Shown: positions 37,510 through 46,051 of the stretch, one piece after another
Numbering within the stretch: position 1 is the first letter of the stretch
Layout: each line of letters opens with the position of its first letter
DNA from: Streptomyces xanthophaeus
GTDB taxonomy: Bacteria; Actinomycetota; Actinomycetes; Streptomycetales; Streptomycetaceae
NCBI RefSeq assembly: GCF_000725805.1
Contig: NZ_JOFT01000037.1
Location: 1-64,000, forward strand
Length of the DNA: 64,000 nt
Direction of reading: 5' to 3'
Program-made: the position numbers and the translations under genes
Notes under the pieces: generated by a model
What the model was told of the DNA's origin: nothing
Database searches by the model: none
What the model saw: the letters and a program-made list of their open reading frames with translations, nothing else

Positions 37510-37528
37510 CCCCGGCGTAAAGCCGGGG
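37510..37528 (+). terminator. Terminator hairpin after pnkp
   Basis: CCCCGGC-GTAAA-GCCGGGG, a 7-bp stem with a 5-nt loop starting directly after the pnkp stop codon. Confidence 0.6.
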
Positions 37529-37655
37529 CCCCCGTACGGCCTGGAATTAGGTCGTATGGGGGAACTTTCGCGGAGAACTCCGGGAAAACCACCGGCGGGA
37601 TCGTTCATCCAGGGCAGCGGAACGTCCGCGACCCTGGAAGGACGGAACATCACCT

Positions 37656-38168
37656 ATGAAGATGACCGCGCGCGGAAGCATTGCGGCGCTCCTGACCTGT
37701 ATGGCCGCGGCCGGCGCGGCCACCCCGGCCGTGGCCGACTCGGTCCCGGTCGGGGTCCCGCTGGACGCCGTGGAGTCCACGCTCGGTGTGGACGCCCCCC
37801 GCGTGGCCACCGGCGTGCCGGTCCCGGTCGTCGGCGCGCCCGAGGCGCCGCGCCACCACCGGGGGGACATGCTCCCCACGCCGCTGCTCCCCGCGGTCCC
37901 GATCGGCGCCGAGCTCGGCAACACCCTCGTCACCACCGCGGTGCCGAACCTGGCGGGCAAGCCGGAGACGGACGGCGAGGGTTCCCTGGACGCCCCGGCG
38001 AGCACCGTGCGCACCCGGACCCCCGGGCTGATCCTCGGCTCCCCGCTGACGATGCCGGACGGGTCCAACTTCGGTCTGCCGAACCTGACGAAGCCCGAAC
38101 TGGGCCTGCTCACCCCGGAGCTGACGGGCGCTCCCACCGCGCTGCTGGGTCTGTCCACCCCCCGCTGA
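37656..38168 (+). CDS. Secreted hypothetical protein
   Basis: A 170-aa protein with a Sec signal peptide ([29 protein letters not shown], cleavage near AVA-DS at residue 27-28). The mature part is Pro/Leu/Thr/Val-rich with repeated short patterns ([35 protein letters not shown]) and no Cys, so it is likely unstructured or cell-wall associated. The ribosome site is GGAAGGACG, some distance before the ATG. It resembles small secreted Streptomyces proteins of unknown role. Confidence 0.6.
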   Translation: MKMTARGSIAALLTCMAAAGAATPAVADSVPVGVPLDAVESTLGVDAPRVATGVPVPVVGAPEAPRHHRGDMLPTPLLPAVPIGAELGNTLVTTAVPNLAGKPETDGEGSLDAPASTVRTRTPGLILGSPLTMPDGSNFGLPNLTKPELGLLTPELTGAPTALLGLSTPR

Positions 38169-38214
38169 GCGGACGCCACGTCAAAAAGCCGCCCGGTCTG
38201 CGAACGTGTACGGC

Positions 38215-39441
38215 ATGGGATTCCATGTCGACTCCGAGACCGGGCGGCTCCGCCGCGTCATCCTCCACCGGCCCGACCTGGAGCTGAAGCGGCTCACACC
38301 GAGCAACAAGGACGCACTGCTCTTCGACGACGTGCTGTGGGTGCGCCGGGCCCGCCAGGAGCACGACGGATTCGCGGACGTGCTGCGCGACCGGGGCGTG
38401 GAGGTCCACCTCTTCGGTGACCTGCTGTGCGAGGCCCTGGACATCCCGGAGGCCAGGCACCTGGTCCTGGACCGGGTCTTCGACGAGAAGGAGTACGGCC
38501 CGCTCGCCACCGACCACCTGCGGTCCGCCTTCGAGGGGCTGGGCCCGGCCGCGCTGGCCGAGGCGCTGGTCGGCGGGATGACCAAGCGGGAGTTCCTGGA
38601 GCGGCACGCCGAGCCGGTGTCGGTGCGGTTCCACGCCATGGAACTGGACGACTTCCTGCTGGGTCCGCTGCCCAACCACCTCTTCACCCGGGACACCTCG
38701 GCCTGGATCTACGACGGGGTGTCCATCAACGCGATGCGCTGGCCGGCCCGGCAGCGGGAGACCGTCCACTTCGAGGCGATCTACCGGCACCACCCGCTGT
38801 TCACCTCGTCCGGTGCCTTCCACTTCTGGTCGCAGGGGCAGGCGGACTACCCGTCCACGATCGAGGGCGGGGACGTCCTGGTCCTCGGCAACGGCGCGGT
38901 GCTGATCGGGATGAGCGAGCGGACCACCCCGCAGGCCGTGGAGATGCTGGCCCGGGGCCTGTTCGCCGCCGGGTCGGCGACCACCATCGTGGCGCTGGAC
39001 ATGCCCAAGAGCCGTGCCTTCATGCACCTGGACACGGTGATGACGATGGTCGACGGAGATACGTTCACTCAGTACGCGGGCCTGGGCATGCTCCGCTCCT
39101 ACACGATCGAGCCGGGGGCGGGGGCCGGCGATCTGAAGGTGACCGACCACGCGCCGGATCACATGCACCGGGCCATCGCGGCGGCGCTCGGGCTGGACTC
39201 GATCAAGGTGCTCACGGCCCGGCAGGACGTGCACTCGGCGGAGCGCGAGCAGTGGGACGACGGCTGCAACGTGCTGGCCGTCGAGCCGGGGGTGGTCGTG
39301 GCGTACGAGCGGAACGTGACGACCAACACGCACCTGCGCAAGGAGGGCATCGAGGTGATCGAGATCCCGGGCAGCGAACTGGGCCGCGGCCGGGGCGGGC
39401 CGCGCTGCATGAGCTGTCCGGTGGAGCGGGACGCGGTGTAG
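38215..39441 (+). CDS. arcA: Arginine deiminase
   Basis: This 408-aa enzyme hydrolyses arginine to citrulline and ammonia. The start [39 protein letters not shown] is the conserved N-terminus; GTG 38206 is an alternative three codons upstream. The [10 protein letters not shown] and [21 protein letters not shown] motifs are present, and the catalytic Cys lies in the C-terminal GGPRCMSC. There is no ribosome site, so the message may be leaderless. The ornithine carbamoyltransferase gene follows at 39571 behind an ARG box, together giving two of three ADI-pathway steps; carbamate kinase is not in the window. Confidence 0.95.
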   Translation: MGFHVDSETGRLRRVILHRPDLELKRLTPSNKDALLFDDVLWVRRARQEHDGFADVLRDRGVEVHLFGDLLCEALDIPEARHLVLDRVFDEKEYGPLATDHLRSAFEGLGPAALAEALVGGMTKREFLERHAEPVSVRFHAMELDDFLLGPLPNHLFTRDTSAWIYDGVSINAMRWPARQRETVHFEAIYRHHPLFTSSGAFHFWSQGQADYPSTIEGGDVLVLGNGAVLIGMSERTTPQAVEMLARGLFAAGSATTIVALDMPKSRAFMHLDTVMTMVDGDTFTQYAGLGMLRSYTIEPGAGAGDLKVTDHAPDHMHRAIAAALGLDSIKVLTARQDVHSAEREQWDDGCNVLAVEPGVVVAYERNVTTNTHLRKEGIEVIEIPGSELGRGRGGPRCMSCPVERDAV

Positions 39442-39500
39442 GCAGATGCCTCGGCGGCTCCGGGCGGTGTCCGGCGGCTCCGTCTCACCAGCAGCAGGGG

Positions 39501-39518
39501 TCTGTATATCAATGCAGA
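39501..39518. promoter_or_regulatory. ARG box (ArgR operator)
   Basis: TCTGTATATCAATGCAGA fits the ArgR consensus (wnTGnATwwwwATnCAnw) at all but one position, 53 nt before the carbamoyltransferase gene. A second, poorer site may follow it, as ArgR normally binds paired boxes. Confidence 0.7.
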
Positions 39519-39570
39519 GGATCGTATAGACTTCCAACATCCCCTGTCACCGTGACGCTGGAGCGACGCC

Positions 39571-40581
39571 ATGGCCACCGATCTCGCCGGCCGCAGTTTC
39601 CTGAAGGAGCTCGACTTCACGGCCGCCGAGTTCCGCGGCCTGATCGAGCTCGCCGCCGCCCTCAAGGCGGCCAAGAAGGCCGGTACCGAGCAGCGGCTGC
39701 TCCAGGGCGTGAACATCGCGCTGATCTTCGAGAAGACCTCGACGCGCACCCGCTGCGCGTTCGAGGTCGCCGCCGCGGACCAGGGCGCCCACACCACCTA
39801 CCTCGACCCCGCCGGGTCCCAGATGGGGCACAAGGAGTCGGTCAAGGACACCGCCCGGGTGCTGGGCCGGATGTTCCACGGCATCGAGTACCGGGGTGAC
39901 AGCCAGGAGGTAGTCGAGGGGCTCGCGGCCCATGCCGGCGTGCCGGTCTTCAACGGCCTCACCGACGACTGGCACCCCACCCAGATGCTGGCCGACCTGC
40001 TGACCATGACCGAGCACAGCGCCAAGCCGCTGGAGCGGATCGCCTTCGCCTACCTCGGTGACGCCCGCTTCAACATGGGCAACTCCTACCTGGTGACGGG
40101 CGCGCTGCTGGGCATGGACGTCCGCATCGTGGCGCCCCGGGCGTACTGGCCCGCGGAGCCGGTCGTGGCCGCGGCCCGGGAGCTCGCGGCGAGCAGCGGC
40201 GCCCGCATCACCCTGACCGAGGAGATCGACGAGGGCGTCGGTCAGGCCGACTTCGTGGTGACCGACATCTGGGTGTCCATGGGGGAGCCCAAGGAGGTCT
40301 GGGACGAGCGGATCAAGGCCCTGTCCCCGTACGCGGTGACCATGGACGTGCTGCGGGCCACCGGGAACCCGGACGTGAAGTTCATGCACTGCCTGCCGGC
40401 CTTCCACGACCTGGGCACCGCCGTCGCCCGGGAGATCCACGAGCGGCACGGGCTCGACTCCCTGGAGGTGACGGACGAGGTGTTCGAGTCGGCGCACTCC
40501 GTCGTCTTCGACGAGGCCGAGAACCGGCTGCACACCATCAAGGCCGTGCTCGTCGCGACGCTCGCCAAGTCCGGCGCATAG
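39571..40581 (+). CDS. argF: Ornithine carbamoyltransferase
   Basis: This 336-aa enzyme interconverts ornithine plus carbamoyl phosphate with citrulline. The carbamoyl-phosphate motif STRTR is at 57-61, followed by [14 protein letters not shown] and HCLPAFHD (273-280) containing the catalytic Cys274. The position after arginine deiminase suggests a catabolic ArcB role, while the upstream ARG box is typical of argF and arcB alike. Length and motifs are complete. A GGAG site precedes the ATG. Confidence 0.95.
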   Translation: MATDLAGRSFLKELDFTAAEFRGLIELAAALKAAKKAGTEQRLLQGVNIALIFEKTSTRTRCAFEVAAADQGAHTTYLDPAGSQMGHKESVKDTARVLGRMFHGIEYRGDSQEVVEGLAAHAGVPVFNGLTDDWHPTQMLADLLTMTEHSAKPLERIAFAYLGDARFNMGNSYLVTGALLGMDVRIVAPRAYWPAEPVVAAARELAASSGARITLTEEIDEGVGQADFVVTDIWVSMGEPKEVWDERIKALSPYAVTMDVLRATGNPDVKFMHCLPAFHDLGTAVAREIHERHGLDSLEVTDEVFESAHSVVFDEAENRLHTIKAVLVATLAKSGA

Positions 40582-40610
40582 TCATACCGGGGCGGACGCG
40601 GCGGATCCCG

Positions 40611-41033
40611 TCACACCGCGGCGGGCCGCCGGTGCAGGGTGAACCACACGGCCTTGCCGCCTTCGGTGCGGCGGTGGCCGCAGCCGGAGCTCAGGCTCCG
40701 GATCAGCAGCAGCCCGCGGCCGTGCTCCTGCCAGGGGTCCGGATGGTGTGCGTCGCCGGACGCCGCGGCGAGGCCGCCGGGCAGGCGCGGGTCGCCGTCG
40801 TGGACCTCGACCTGGCAGCCGTCGGCGCGCAGCTCCACGGCGAGCTCGATGGGCGCCCCGGCGAGGGTGTGCTCCACGGCGTTGGCCACGAGCTCCGCGG
40901 TCAGCAGCTCCGCCGTGTCCGGGTCCGCCGGTGCGCCGGCGTCGTTCAGCGCCGTACGGACCAGGGCGCGGGCCATGGGGACCGCGGCGGCGGTGTGGGG
41001 CAGGGCGATCCGCCAGGCGGCGGTTGCAGGCAC
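40611..41033 (-). CDS. RsbW-like ATP-binding (anti-sigma kinase) protein
   Basis: This 140-aa HATPase_c_2 domain protein of the RsbW/SpoIIAB type, abundant in Streptomyces, has the N-box TAELVANAVEH near residue 55, VEVHDGDPRLP (D box) and GRGLLLIRSL (G box). GTG 41033 is chosen because GGGAGGG lies seven nt upstream, which gives the usual length of about 140 aa. It could bind a sigma factor or an anti-anti-sigma partner; no partner gene adjoins it. Confidence 0.85.
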   Translation of the reverse strand: MPATAAWRIALPHTAAAVPMARALVRTALNDAGAPADPDTAELLTAELVANAVEHTLAGAPIELAVELRADGCQVEVHDGDPRLPGGLAAASGDAHHPDPWQEHGRGLLLIRSLSSGCGHRRTEGGKAVWFTLHRRPAAV

Positions 41034-41254
41034 GGCGGGTCCCTCCCTTCGGGGGGTGCGGCAGGTGGCGCGGTCGGGGGAAGTCCTTGTTTCAACCATA
41101 CGGAGGGCGCGTGTGGCGTTGTAGGGCACCCCGCCCGGAACGCAAGGGACCAGGGTCCCGCCCGGGCAGGACCTTCGGCCCGTGCGACGCCCGCCGCCCA
41201 CGCGGTGTTGCGTTTCTGTGACGGCAGTCACGATCTGGTGATACCGTCGTCGGT

Positions 41255-42082
41255 GTGAGCCCCTTCACCGGTTCCACCTCCGCGACCGAACGGTGGCGCC
41301 ACCTCCGGGTGACCCGGCAGGACGGCGTGGCCACCGTCACCTTCGACCGCCCCGAGAAGATCAACGCGCTCACCTTCGGCGCCTACGCCGACCTGCGCGA
41401 CCTGCTCGCCGAACTGTCCCGCGAACGCTCCGTACGGGCCCTCGTCCTCGGCGGCGAGGGACGCGGCTTCTGCTCCGGCGGCGACGTGGACGAGATCATC
41501 GGCGCCACCCTCGCCATGGACACCGCCCAGCTCCTCGACTTCAACCGGATGACCGGCCAGGTCGTGCGGGCCGTCCGCGAATGCCCCTTCCCGGTGATCG
41601 CCGCCGTGCACGGGGTCGCCGCCGGAGCCGGCGCCGTCCTCGCCCTCGCCGCCGACTTCCGCATCGCCGACCCCACCGCCCGCTTCGCCTTCCTCTTCAC
41701 CCGGGTCGGCCTCTCCGGCGGGGACATGGGCGCCGCCTACCTGCTGCCCCGCGTCGTCGGCCTCGGCCACGCCACCCGCCTGCTGATGCTCGGAGAGCCC
41801 GTACGCGCTCCCGAGGCCGAGCGGATCGGACTCATCAGCGAACTCACCGACGAGGGCAAGGCCCACGCCCGGGCCGCCGAACTCGCCGCCCACCTGGCCG
41901 CCGGGCCCGCCCTCGCCTACGCCCAGACCAAGGCCCTGCTCACCGCCGAACTCGACATGCCGCTCGCCGCGTCGGTGGAGCTCGACGCGGCCACCCAGGC
42001 CCTGCTGATGAACGGCCAGGACTACGCGGAGTTCCACGCGGCCTTCACCGGGAAGCGCCCGCCCCAGTGGAAGGGCAGGTAG
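41255..42082 (+). CDS. Crotonase-family protein (enoyl-CoA hydratase/isomerase)
   Basis: A 275-aa crotonase-fold protein with the oxyanion-hole segments GFCSGGDVDEI (71-81) and GVAAGAGAVLALAADFR (120-136). The two Glu residues of classical hydratases are missing (positions read Val and Arg); Asp157 in GLSGGDMGAAYLL takes a catalytic place as in isomerase or ring-modifying members. It lies six nt before the monooxygenase/reductase fusion gene, so it probably acts on that enzyme's alicyclic CoA product in 2-aminobenzoyl-CoA breakdown. GTG start. Confidence 0.85.
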   Translation: MSPFTGSTSATERWRHLRVTRQDGVATVTFDRPEKINALTFGAYADLRDLLAELSRERSVRALVLGGEGRGFCSGGDVDEIIGATLAMDTAQLLDFNRMTGQVVRAVRECPFPVIAAVHGVAAGAGAVLALAADFRIADPTARFAFLFTRVGLSGGDMGAAYLLPRVVGLGHATRLLMLGEPVRAPEAERIGLISELTDEGKAHARAAELAAHLAAGPALAYAQTKALLTAELDMPLAASVELDAATQALLMNGQDYAEFHAAFTGKRPPQWKGR

Positions 42083-42087
42083 CGCCC

Positions 42088-44346
42088 GTGTCCGCGCACC
42101 CCACGCAACGCCTGCGGGCCGCCGTCGTGGGCGGCGGGCCGGGCGGGCTCTACGCCGCCGCACTCCTGGCCCGCCAGGGCCACGACGTGGACCTGTGGGA
42201 ACGCAACGCGCCCGACGACACCTTCGGCTTCGGCGTGGTCCTCTCCGACGAGACCCTCGGCGGCATCGAGCGGGCGGACACCGTGGTCCACGCCGCCCTG
42301 AGCCGTGAGTTCGTGCGCTGGGACGACGTGGACGTCGTGCACCGAGGACGGCTGCTGACCTCCGGCGGCCACGGCTTCGCCGCCCTCGGACGGCGCCGCC
42401 TCCTGGAGATCCTGCACGAGCGCTGTGCCGGACTCGGGGTCCGCCTCCACTTCCGGGCCGAGGCACCCGACGCCTTCGCCCTGGCCGCCTCCCACGACCT
42501 GGTGGTCGCCGCCGACGGAGTGCACAGCGCCACCCGGGAGGCCGCGGCCGCACACTTCGGGCCGACGGTGACCAACGGCCGCTGCCGGTACATCTGGCTC
42601 GCCGCCGACTTCGCCTTCGAGGCCTTCCGCTTCGAGATCGCGGAGACCGAGTACGGGGTCATGCAACTGCACGCCTACCCGTACTCCGCCGACTCCTCCA
42701 CCGTCATCGTGGAGATGCGCGACGAGGTGTGGGCGGCGGCCGGCTTCGACCTGTGCGACGAGGAGGAGTCCGCGGCCCGCTGCGCCAAGGTCTTCAGCGA
42801 GGCCCTGCGCGGACGGCCGCTGCGCGGGAACCGCTCCGCATGGACGCAGTTCCGCACCGTCGTCAACGCACGCTGGTCCTACGGCAACGTGGCCCTGCTC
42901 GGCGACGCCGCACACACCGCGCACTTCTCCATCGGGTCCGGCACCAAACTCGCCGTGGAGGACGCCCTCGCCCTCGCCGAAGCCGTCGCCGCGCACCCGG
43001 ACGTCCCGGCCGCCCTCGCCGCCTACGAGAGCGCCCGCCGGCCGGCGGTGGCCAGCACCCAGCGGGCGGCGGCCGCCAGCATGCGCTGGTTCGAGGAGAT
43101 CGCGGGCTGCACCGGCCAGCCCGCCCGGCAGTTCGCCTTCAACCTGCTCACCCGCAGCCGCCGCGTCACCCACGACAACCTGCGGCTGCGCGACGCCCGC
43201 TTCACCCGCGCCGTCGAACGCGACTTCGGCTGCCCGGACGAGCGGACACCGCCGATGTTCACCCCCTTCACCCTGCGCGGGCTGACCCTGCGCAACCGGG
43301 TCGTGGTCTCCCCGATGGACATGTACTCCGCCCGCGAGGGCGTCCCCGGCGACTTCCACCTGGTGCACCTCGGAGCCCGGGCCCTCGGCGGGCCCGGGCT
43401 GGTCATGACGGAAATGGTCTGCGTCAGCGCCGAGGGCCGCATCACCCCCGGCTGCGCGGGCCTGTACACGCAGGAGCAGGCGGACGCCTGGAAGCGGATC
43501 GCCGACTTCGTCCACACCTCCGCGCCCGGCACCGCCCTGGGCGTCCAGCTCGGACACTCCGGCCGCAAGGGCTCGACGCGGGTGATGTGGGAGGGCATGG
43601 ACGACCCCCTCCCCGAGGGCAACTGGCCGCTGGTGGCCGCCTCCGCACTGCCCTACCGGCCGGGGGTCTCGGCCCTGCCGCGCGCCGCGACGGGCGCCGA
43701 CCTGGAAGCGATCCGCTCCGATTTCGCAGCCGCCGCGGTCCGTGCGGCCGCCTGTGGCTTCGACCTGCTGGAACTGCACTGCGCCCACGGCTACCTGCTC
43801 TCCGGCTTCCTGTCGCCGCTGACCAACCACCGCACCGACGCCTACGGCGGCTCCCTGGAGAACCGGCTGCGCTTCCCGCTGGAGGTCTTCGACGCGGTCC
43901 GCGCCGTCTGGCCCGAGGACCGGCCGATGACGGTCCGCCTCTCCGCGACCGACTGGGCACCCGGCGGCACCTCGCCGGAGGAAGCCGTACGGATCGCCGC
44001 CGCCTTCGCCGCGCACGGCGCCGACGCGGTCGACGTCTCGACCGGCCAGGTGGTGGCGGACGAGACCCCCGAGTACGGGCGCTCCTACCAGACCCCGTAC
44101 GCCGACCGGATCCGCAACGCCCTCGGCATCCCGGTCGTCGCGGTCGGTGCGATCTCCTCCTGGGACGACGTCAACTCGCTGCTCCTGGCCGGACGCGCGG
44201 ACCTGTGCGCGCTGGGCCGCCCCCACCTCTACGACCCCCACTGGACCCTGCACGCGGCGGCCGAGCAGTCCTACGAGGGCCCGGCCGCGCCCTGGCCCGC
44301 CCCCTACCGCGCCGGCAGCCGCCCCCCGCCGACGGGCCGCGGCTGA
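42088..44346 (+). CDS. FAD monooxygenase fused to Old Yellow Enzyme (2-aminobenzoyl-CoA monooxygenase/reductase or salicylyl-CoA hydroxylase type)
   Basis: A 752-aa two-domain fusion. Residues 1-385 form a p-hydroxybenzoate-hydroxylase-like FAD monooxygenase (AAVVGGGPGGLYAAALLARQGHD; LLGDAAHTAHFSIGSGTKLAVEDA). Residues 390-752 form an OYE-type NADH:flavin oxidoreductase (MFTPFTLRGLTLRNRVVVSPMDMYSA; HCAHGYLLSGFLSPLTNHRTDAYGGSLENR). This layout is that of the Azoarcus 2-aminobenzoyl-CoA monooxygenase/reductase, which hydroxylates and then reduces the aromatic ring. A CoA ligase, acyl-CoA dehydrogenase and RidA lie nearby. Salicylyl-CoA 5-hydroxylase fusions look alike, so the substrate is either anthraniloyl- or salicylyl-CoA; RidA favours the amino compound. 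GTG start. Confidence 0.9.
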   Translation: MSAHPTQRLRAAVVGGGPGGLYAAALLARQGHDVDLWERNAPDDTFGFGVVLSDETLGGIERADTVVHAALSREFVRWDDVDVVHRGRLLTSGGHGFAALGRRRLLEILHERCAGLGVRLHFRAEAPDAFALAASHDLVVAADGVHSATREAAAAHFGPTVTNGRCRYIWLAADFAFEAFRFEIAETEYGVMQLHAYPYSADSSTVIVEMRDEVWAAAGFDLCDEEESAARCAKVFSEALRGRPLRGNRSAWTQFRTVVNARWSYGNVALLGDAAHTAHFSIGSGTKLAVEDALALAEAVAAHPDVPAALAAYESARRPAVASTQRAAAASMRWFEEIAGCTGQPARQFAFNLLTRSRRVTHDNLRLRDARFTRAVERDFGCPDERTPPMFTPFTLRGLTLRNRVVVSPMDMYSAREGVPGDFHLVHLGARALGGPGLVMTEMVCVSAEGRITPGCAGLYTQEQADAWKRIADFVHTSAPGTALGVQLGHSGRKGSTRVMWEGMDDPLPEGNWPLVAASALPYRPGVSALPRAATGADLEAIRSDFAAAAVRAAACGFDLLELHCAHGYLLSGFLSPLTNHRTDAYGGSLENRLRFPLEVFDAVRAVWPEDRPMTVRLSATDWAPGGTSPEEAVRIAAAFAAHGADAVDVSTGQVVADETPEYGRSYQTPYADRIRNALGIPVVAVGAISSWDDVNSLLLAGRADLCALGRPHLYDPHWTLHAAAEQSYEGPAAPWPAPYRAGSRPPPTGRG

Positions 44347-44356
44347 TGCCCTCGGG

Positions 44357-45196
44357 TCAGGCGGCGACCACCTCGGCGCGGTCCTCGACGGGGACGTAAC
44401 CCAGCCGCAGGTACACGCCGTTGCTGGTCGCGTTGGCCAGGTCGGTGAAGAGGAGGACCTCCGAGGCCCCGGCCGCCCGCGCCGCCCGGCTCGCCGCGTG
44501 GGTGACCCCGGCCGCGTAGCCGCGGCGGCGGACCCCGGGCGGGGTCCAGACCGGCCCGATGCGGCTGGCGGAGCCGATCGGGCGGGTGAAGGAGGCCAGG
44601 GACACGGGAGCCGCGCCGTCCTCCCACAGCAGCAGCCCGCCGTACGAGATCCGGTCGCGCAGGGCGGCCGGGGAGGCGGCGCCGGGCTGCCCCGCCTCCC
44701 TGTTGAACTCCGCGATCCACTCCAGCAGCAGCGGCAGGTCCTCCTCTGCGGCCTCCCGGACCCGCCCGGCGGGGGCGGGGTCCGGGGGGAGCAGCTCCGC
44801 CAGCCGGTACAGCCGGTTCTCCTCGGTGACCCGGGCCGGCCGCCCCCAGGACCCGGCCAGTACGTCGGCGTCGGCGCGCCGGGCGTTGAAGCCGCTGATG
44901 CCCGAGAACAGCGGCTCGCTGCCGAGGGCCGCGGCCAGGGCCCGGACCGCTTCGGGCGGCAGGGCCCCGACCAGCACGGGAAAGGGCGGGGTGCACAGCA
45001 GGGCGCCGGTGACGGTCCCGTCGGAGCGGGTCCACCAGCCGAAGAACGGGTCCGCCTGGCCGAACGCGTGCGGACCGCGCCGTTCCAGGGCGTCCGCGGT
45101 GGTCAGCAGGATGGTGTTCGACACCGGCCGCGCGGCCACGGACGGGCCCGCCGTGGTCAGATAGGCCGCCAGGTCACGCGTGAAGGTCCAGGTCAT
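44357..45196 (-). CDS. GNAT-family N-acetyltransferase
   Basis: A 279-aa protein whose C-terminal GNAT domain (about residues 145-279) has the acetyl-CoA loop VWTPPGVRRRGYAAGVTHAASRAARAAG. The N-terminal half is a second, degenerate GNAT-like domain. It lies downstream of the PaaX gene on the same strand (45-nt gap) and convergent with the fusion gene, 10 nt apart. Acetyl acceptor unknown; it may be part of the catabolic locus only by position. Confidence 0.85.
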   Translation of the reverse strand: MTWTFTRDLAAYLTTAGPSVAARPVSNTILLTTADALERRGPHAFGQADPFFGWWTRSDGTVTGALLCTPPFPVLVGALPPEAVRALAAALGSEPLFSGISGFNARRADADVLAGSWGRPARVTEENRLYRLAELLPPDPAPAGRVREAAEEDLPLLLEWIAEFNREAGQPGAASPAALRDRISYGGLLLWEDGAAPVSLASFTRPIGSASRIGPVWTPPGVRRRGYAAGVTHAASRAARAAGASEVLLFTDLANATSNGVYLRLGYVPVEDRAEVVAA

Positions 45197-45241
45197 GGCC
45201 CATCCTCGCGTCCGGCTGCGTCCCGCGCACCCGGTTTTGCC

Positions 45242-46042
45242 TCATGGCCGGGCGAAGGCCGCGCCCGTGTCCCGCAGCCGTGCGTGCAGTTCCGCGAACA
45301 CCGCCGCCGCACGGTCGCCCGGCCAGTCCGCCGGGAGCAGTTCGCGCGGCAGCCCCGGGTCGGCGTAGGGCAGGCGGCGCCAGCTGTCCAGGGCGAGCAG
45401 ATAGCTGCGGTAGGCCTCCTCCGGCGTCGGCACGGGGCCCGACTGGAGGGCGCGCAGGGCGGGTTCGTGCAGATCGAGGTACTCCTCGTGCTGTTTGGCC
45501 AGCGAGGCCAGGTCCCACCAGCGGGCCACGGCCTCGGCGGTCGGGGCGAAGCCGAGGTGGGCGCCGCGGAACAGCTCCACGTACGGGGTCAGGTGCAGCC
45601 GCTCCAGCGTGTGCACCGTCTCCTCGTCCAGCTGGGCGGGGGCGATCCACACGCCCGGCGCGACCGCGCCGAAGCCGAGCCGGGCCAGCCGCGAGCGCAG
45701 CAGGTGCCGCTTGCTGCGCTCCTGCTCCGGCACGGAGAAGACCGCCACCAGCCATTCGGGGGACCGCGGCGGGCTGCCGTAGATCCGCCGGTCGCCGTCG
45801 TCCAGGAGCTGGCGCGCCTCCGGGGAGAGCGCGTAGGCCGCCGATCCGTCCGCCGCCCGGTCCGGCAGCAGGAAGCCGCGGCGCTTGAGCCGGGACACCG
45901 AGGAGCGCACGGAGGGGGCGTCCACGCCGGCCGCGCCCAGCAGACGGATCAGCGCGGACACCGGGACCGGGCCCTCGAAGGCCCGCCCGTAGGCTCCGTA
46001 GAACGTGACGATCAGGGATCGCGGAGTGTGCTGCTCGACCAC
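45242..46042 (-). CDS. PaaX-family transcriptional regulator
   Basis: This 266-aa GntR-like repressor of phenylacetate-type pathways has an N-terminal winged helix (LIVTFYGAYGRAFEGPVPVSALIRLLGAAGVDAPSVRSSVSRLKRRGFL, residues 10-58), then the PaaX central domain with EWLVAVFSVPEQERSKRHLLRSRL and the C-terminal dimerisation region. PaaX proteins release DNA when they bind an aryl-CoA. Placed nine nt after the CoA-ligase gene, it likely senses the CoA thioester that ligase makes. A palindrome at 47739 is a candidate target. Confidence 0.93.
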   Translation of the reverse strand: MVEQHTPRSLIVTFYGAYGRAFEGPVPVSALIRLLGAAGVDAPSVRSSVSRLKRRGFLLPDRAADGSAAYALSPEARQLLDDGDRRIYGSPPRSPEWLVAVFSVPEQERSKRHLLRSRLARLGFGAVAPGVWIAPAQLDEETVHTLERLHLTPYVELFRGAHLGFAPTAEAVARWWDLASLAKQHEEYLDLHEPALRALQSGPVPTPEEAYRSYLLALDSWRRLPYADPGLPRELLPADWPGDRAAAVFAELHARLRDTGAAFARP

Positions 46043-46051
46043 GGGTTCACT

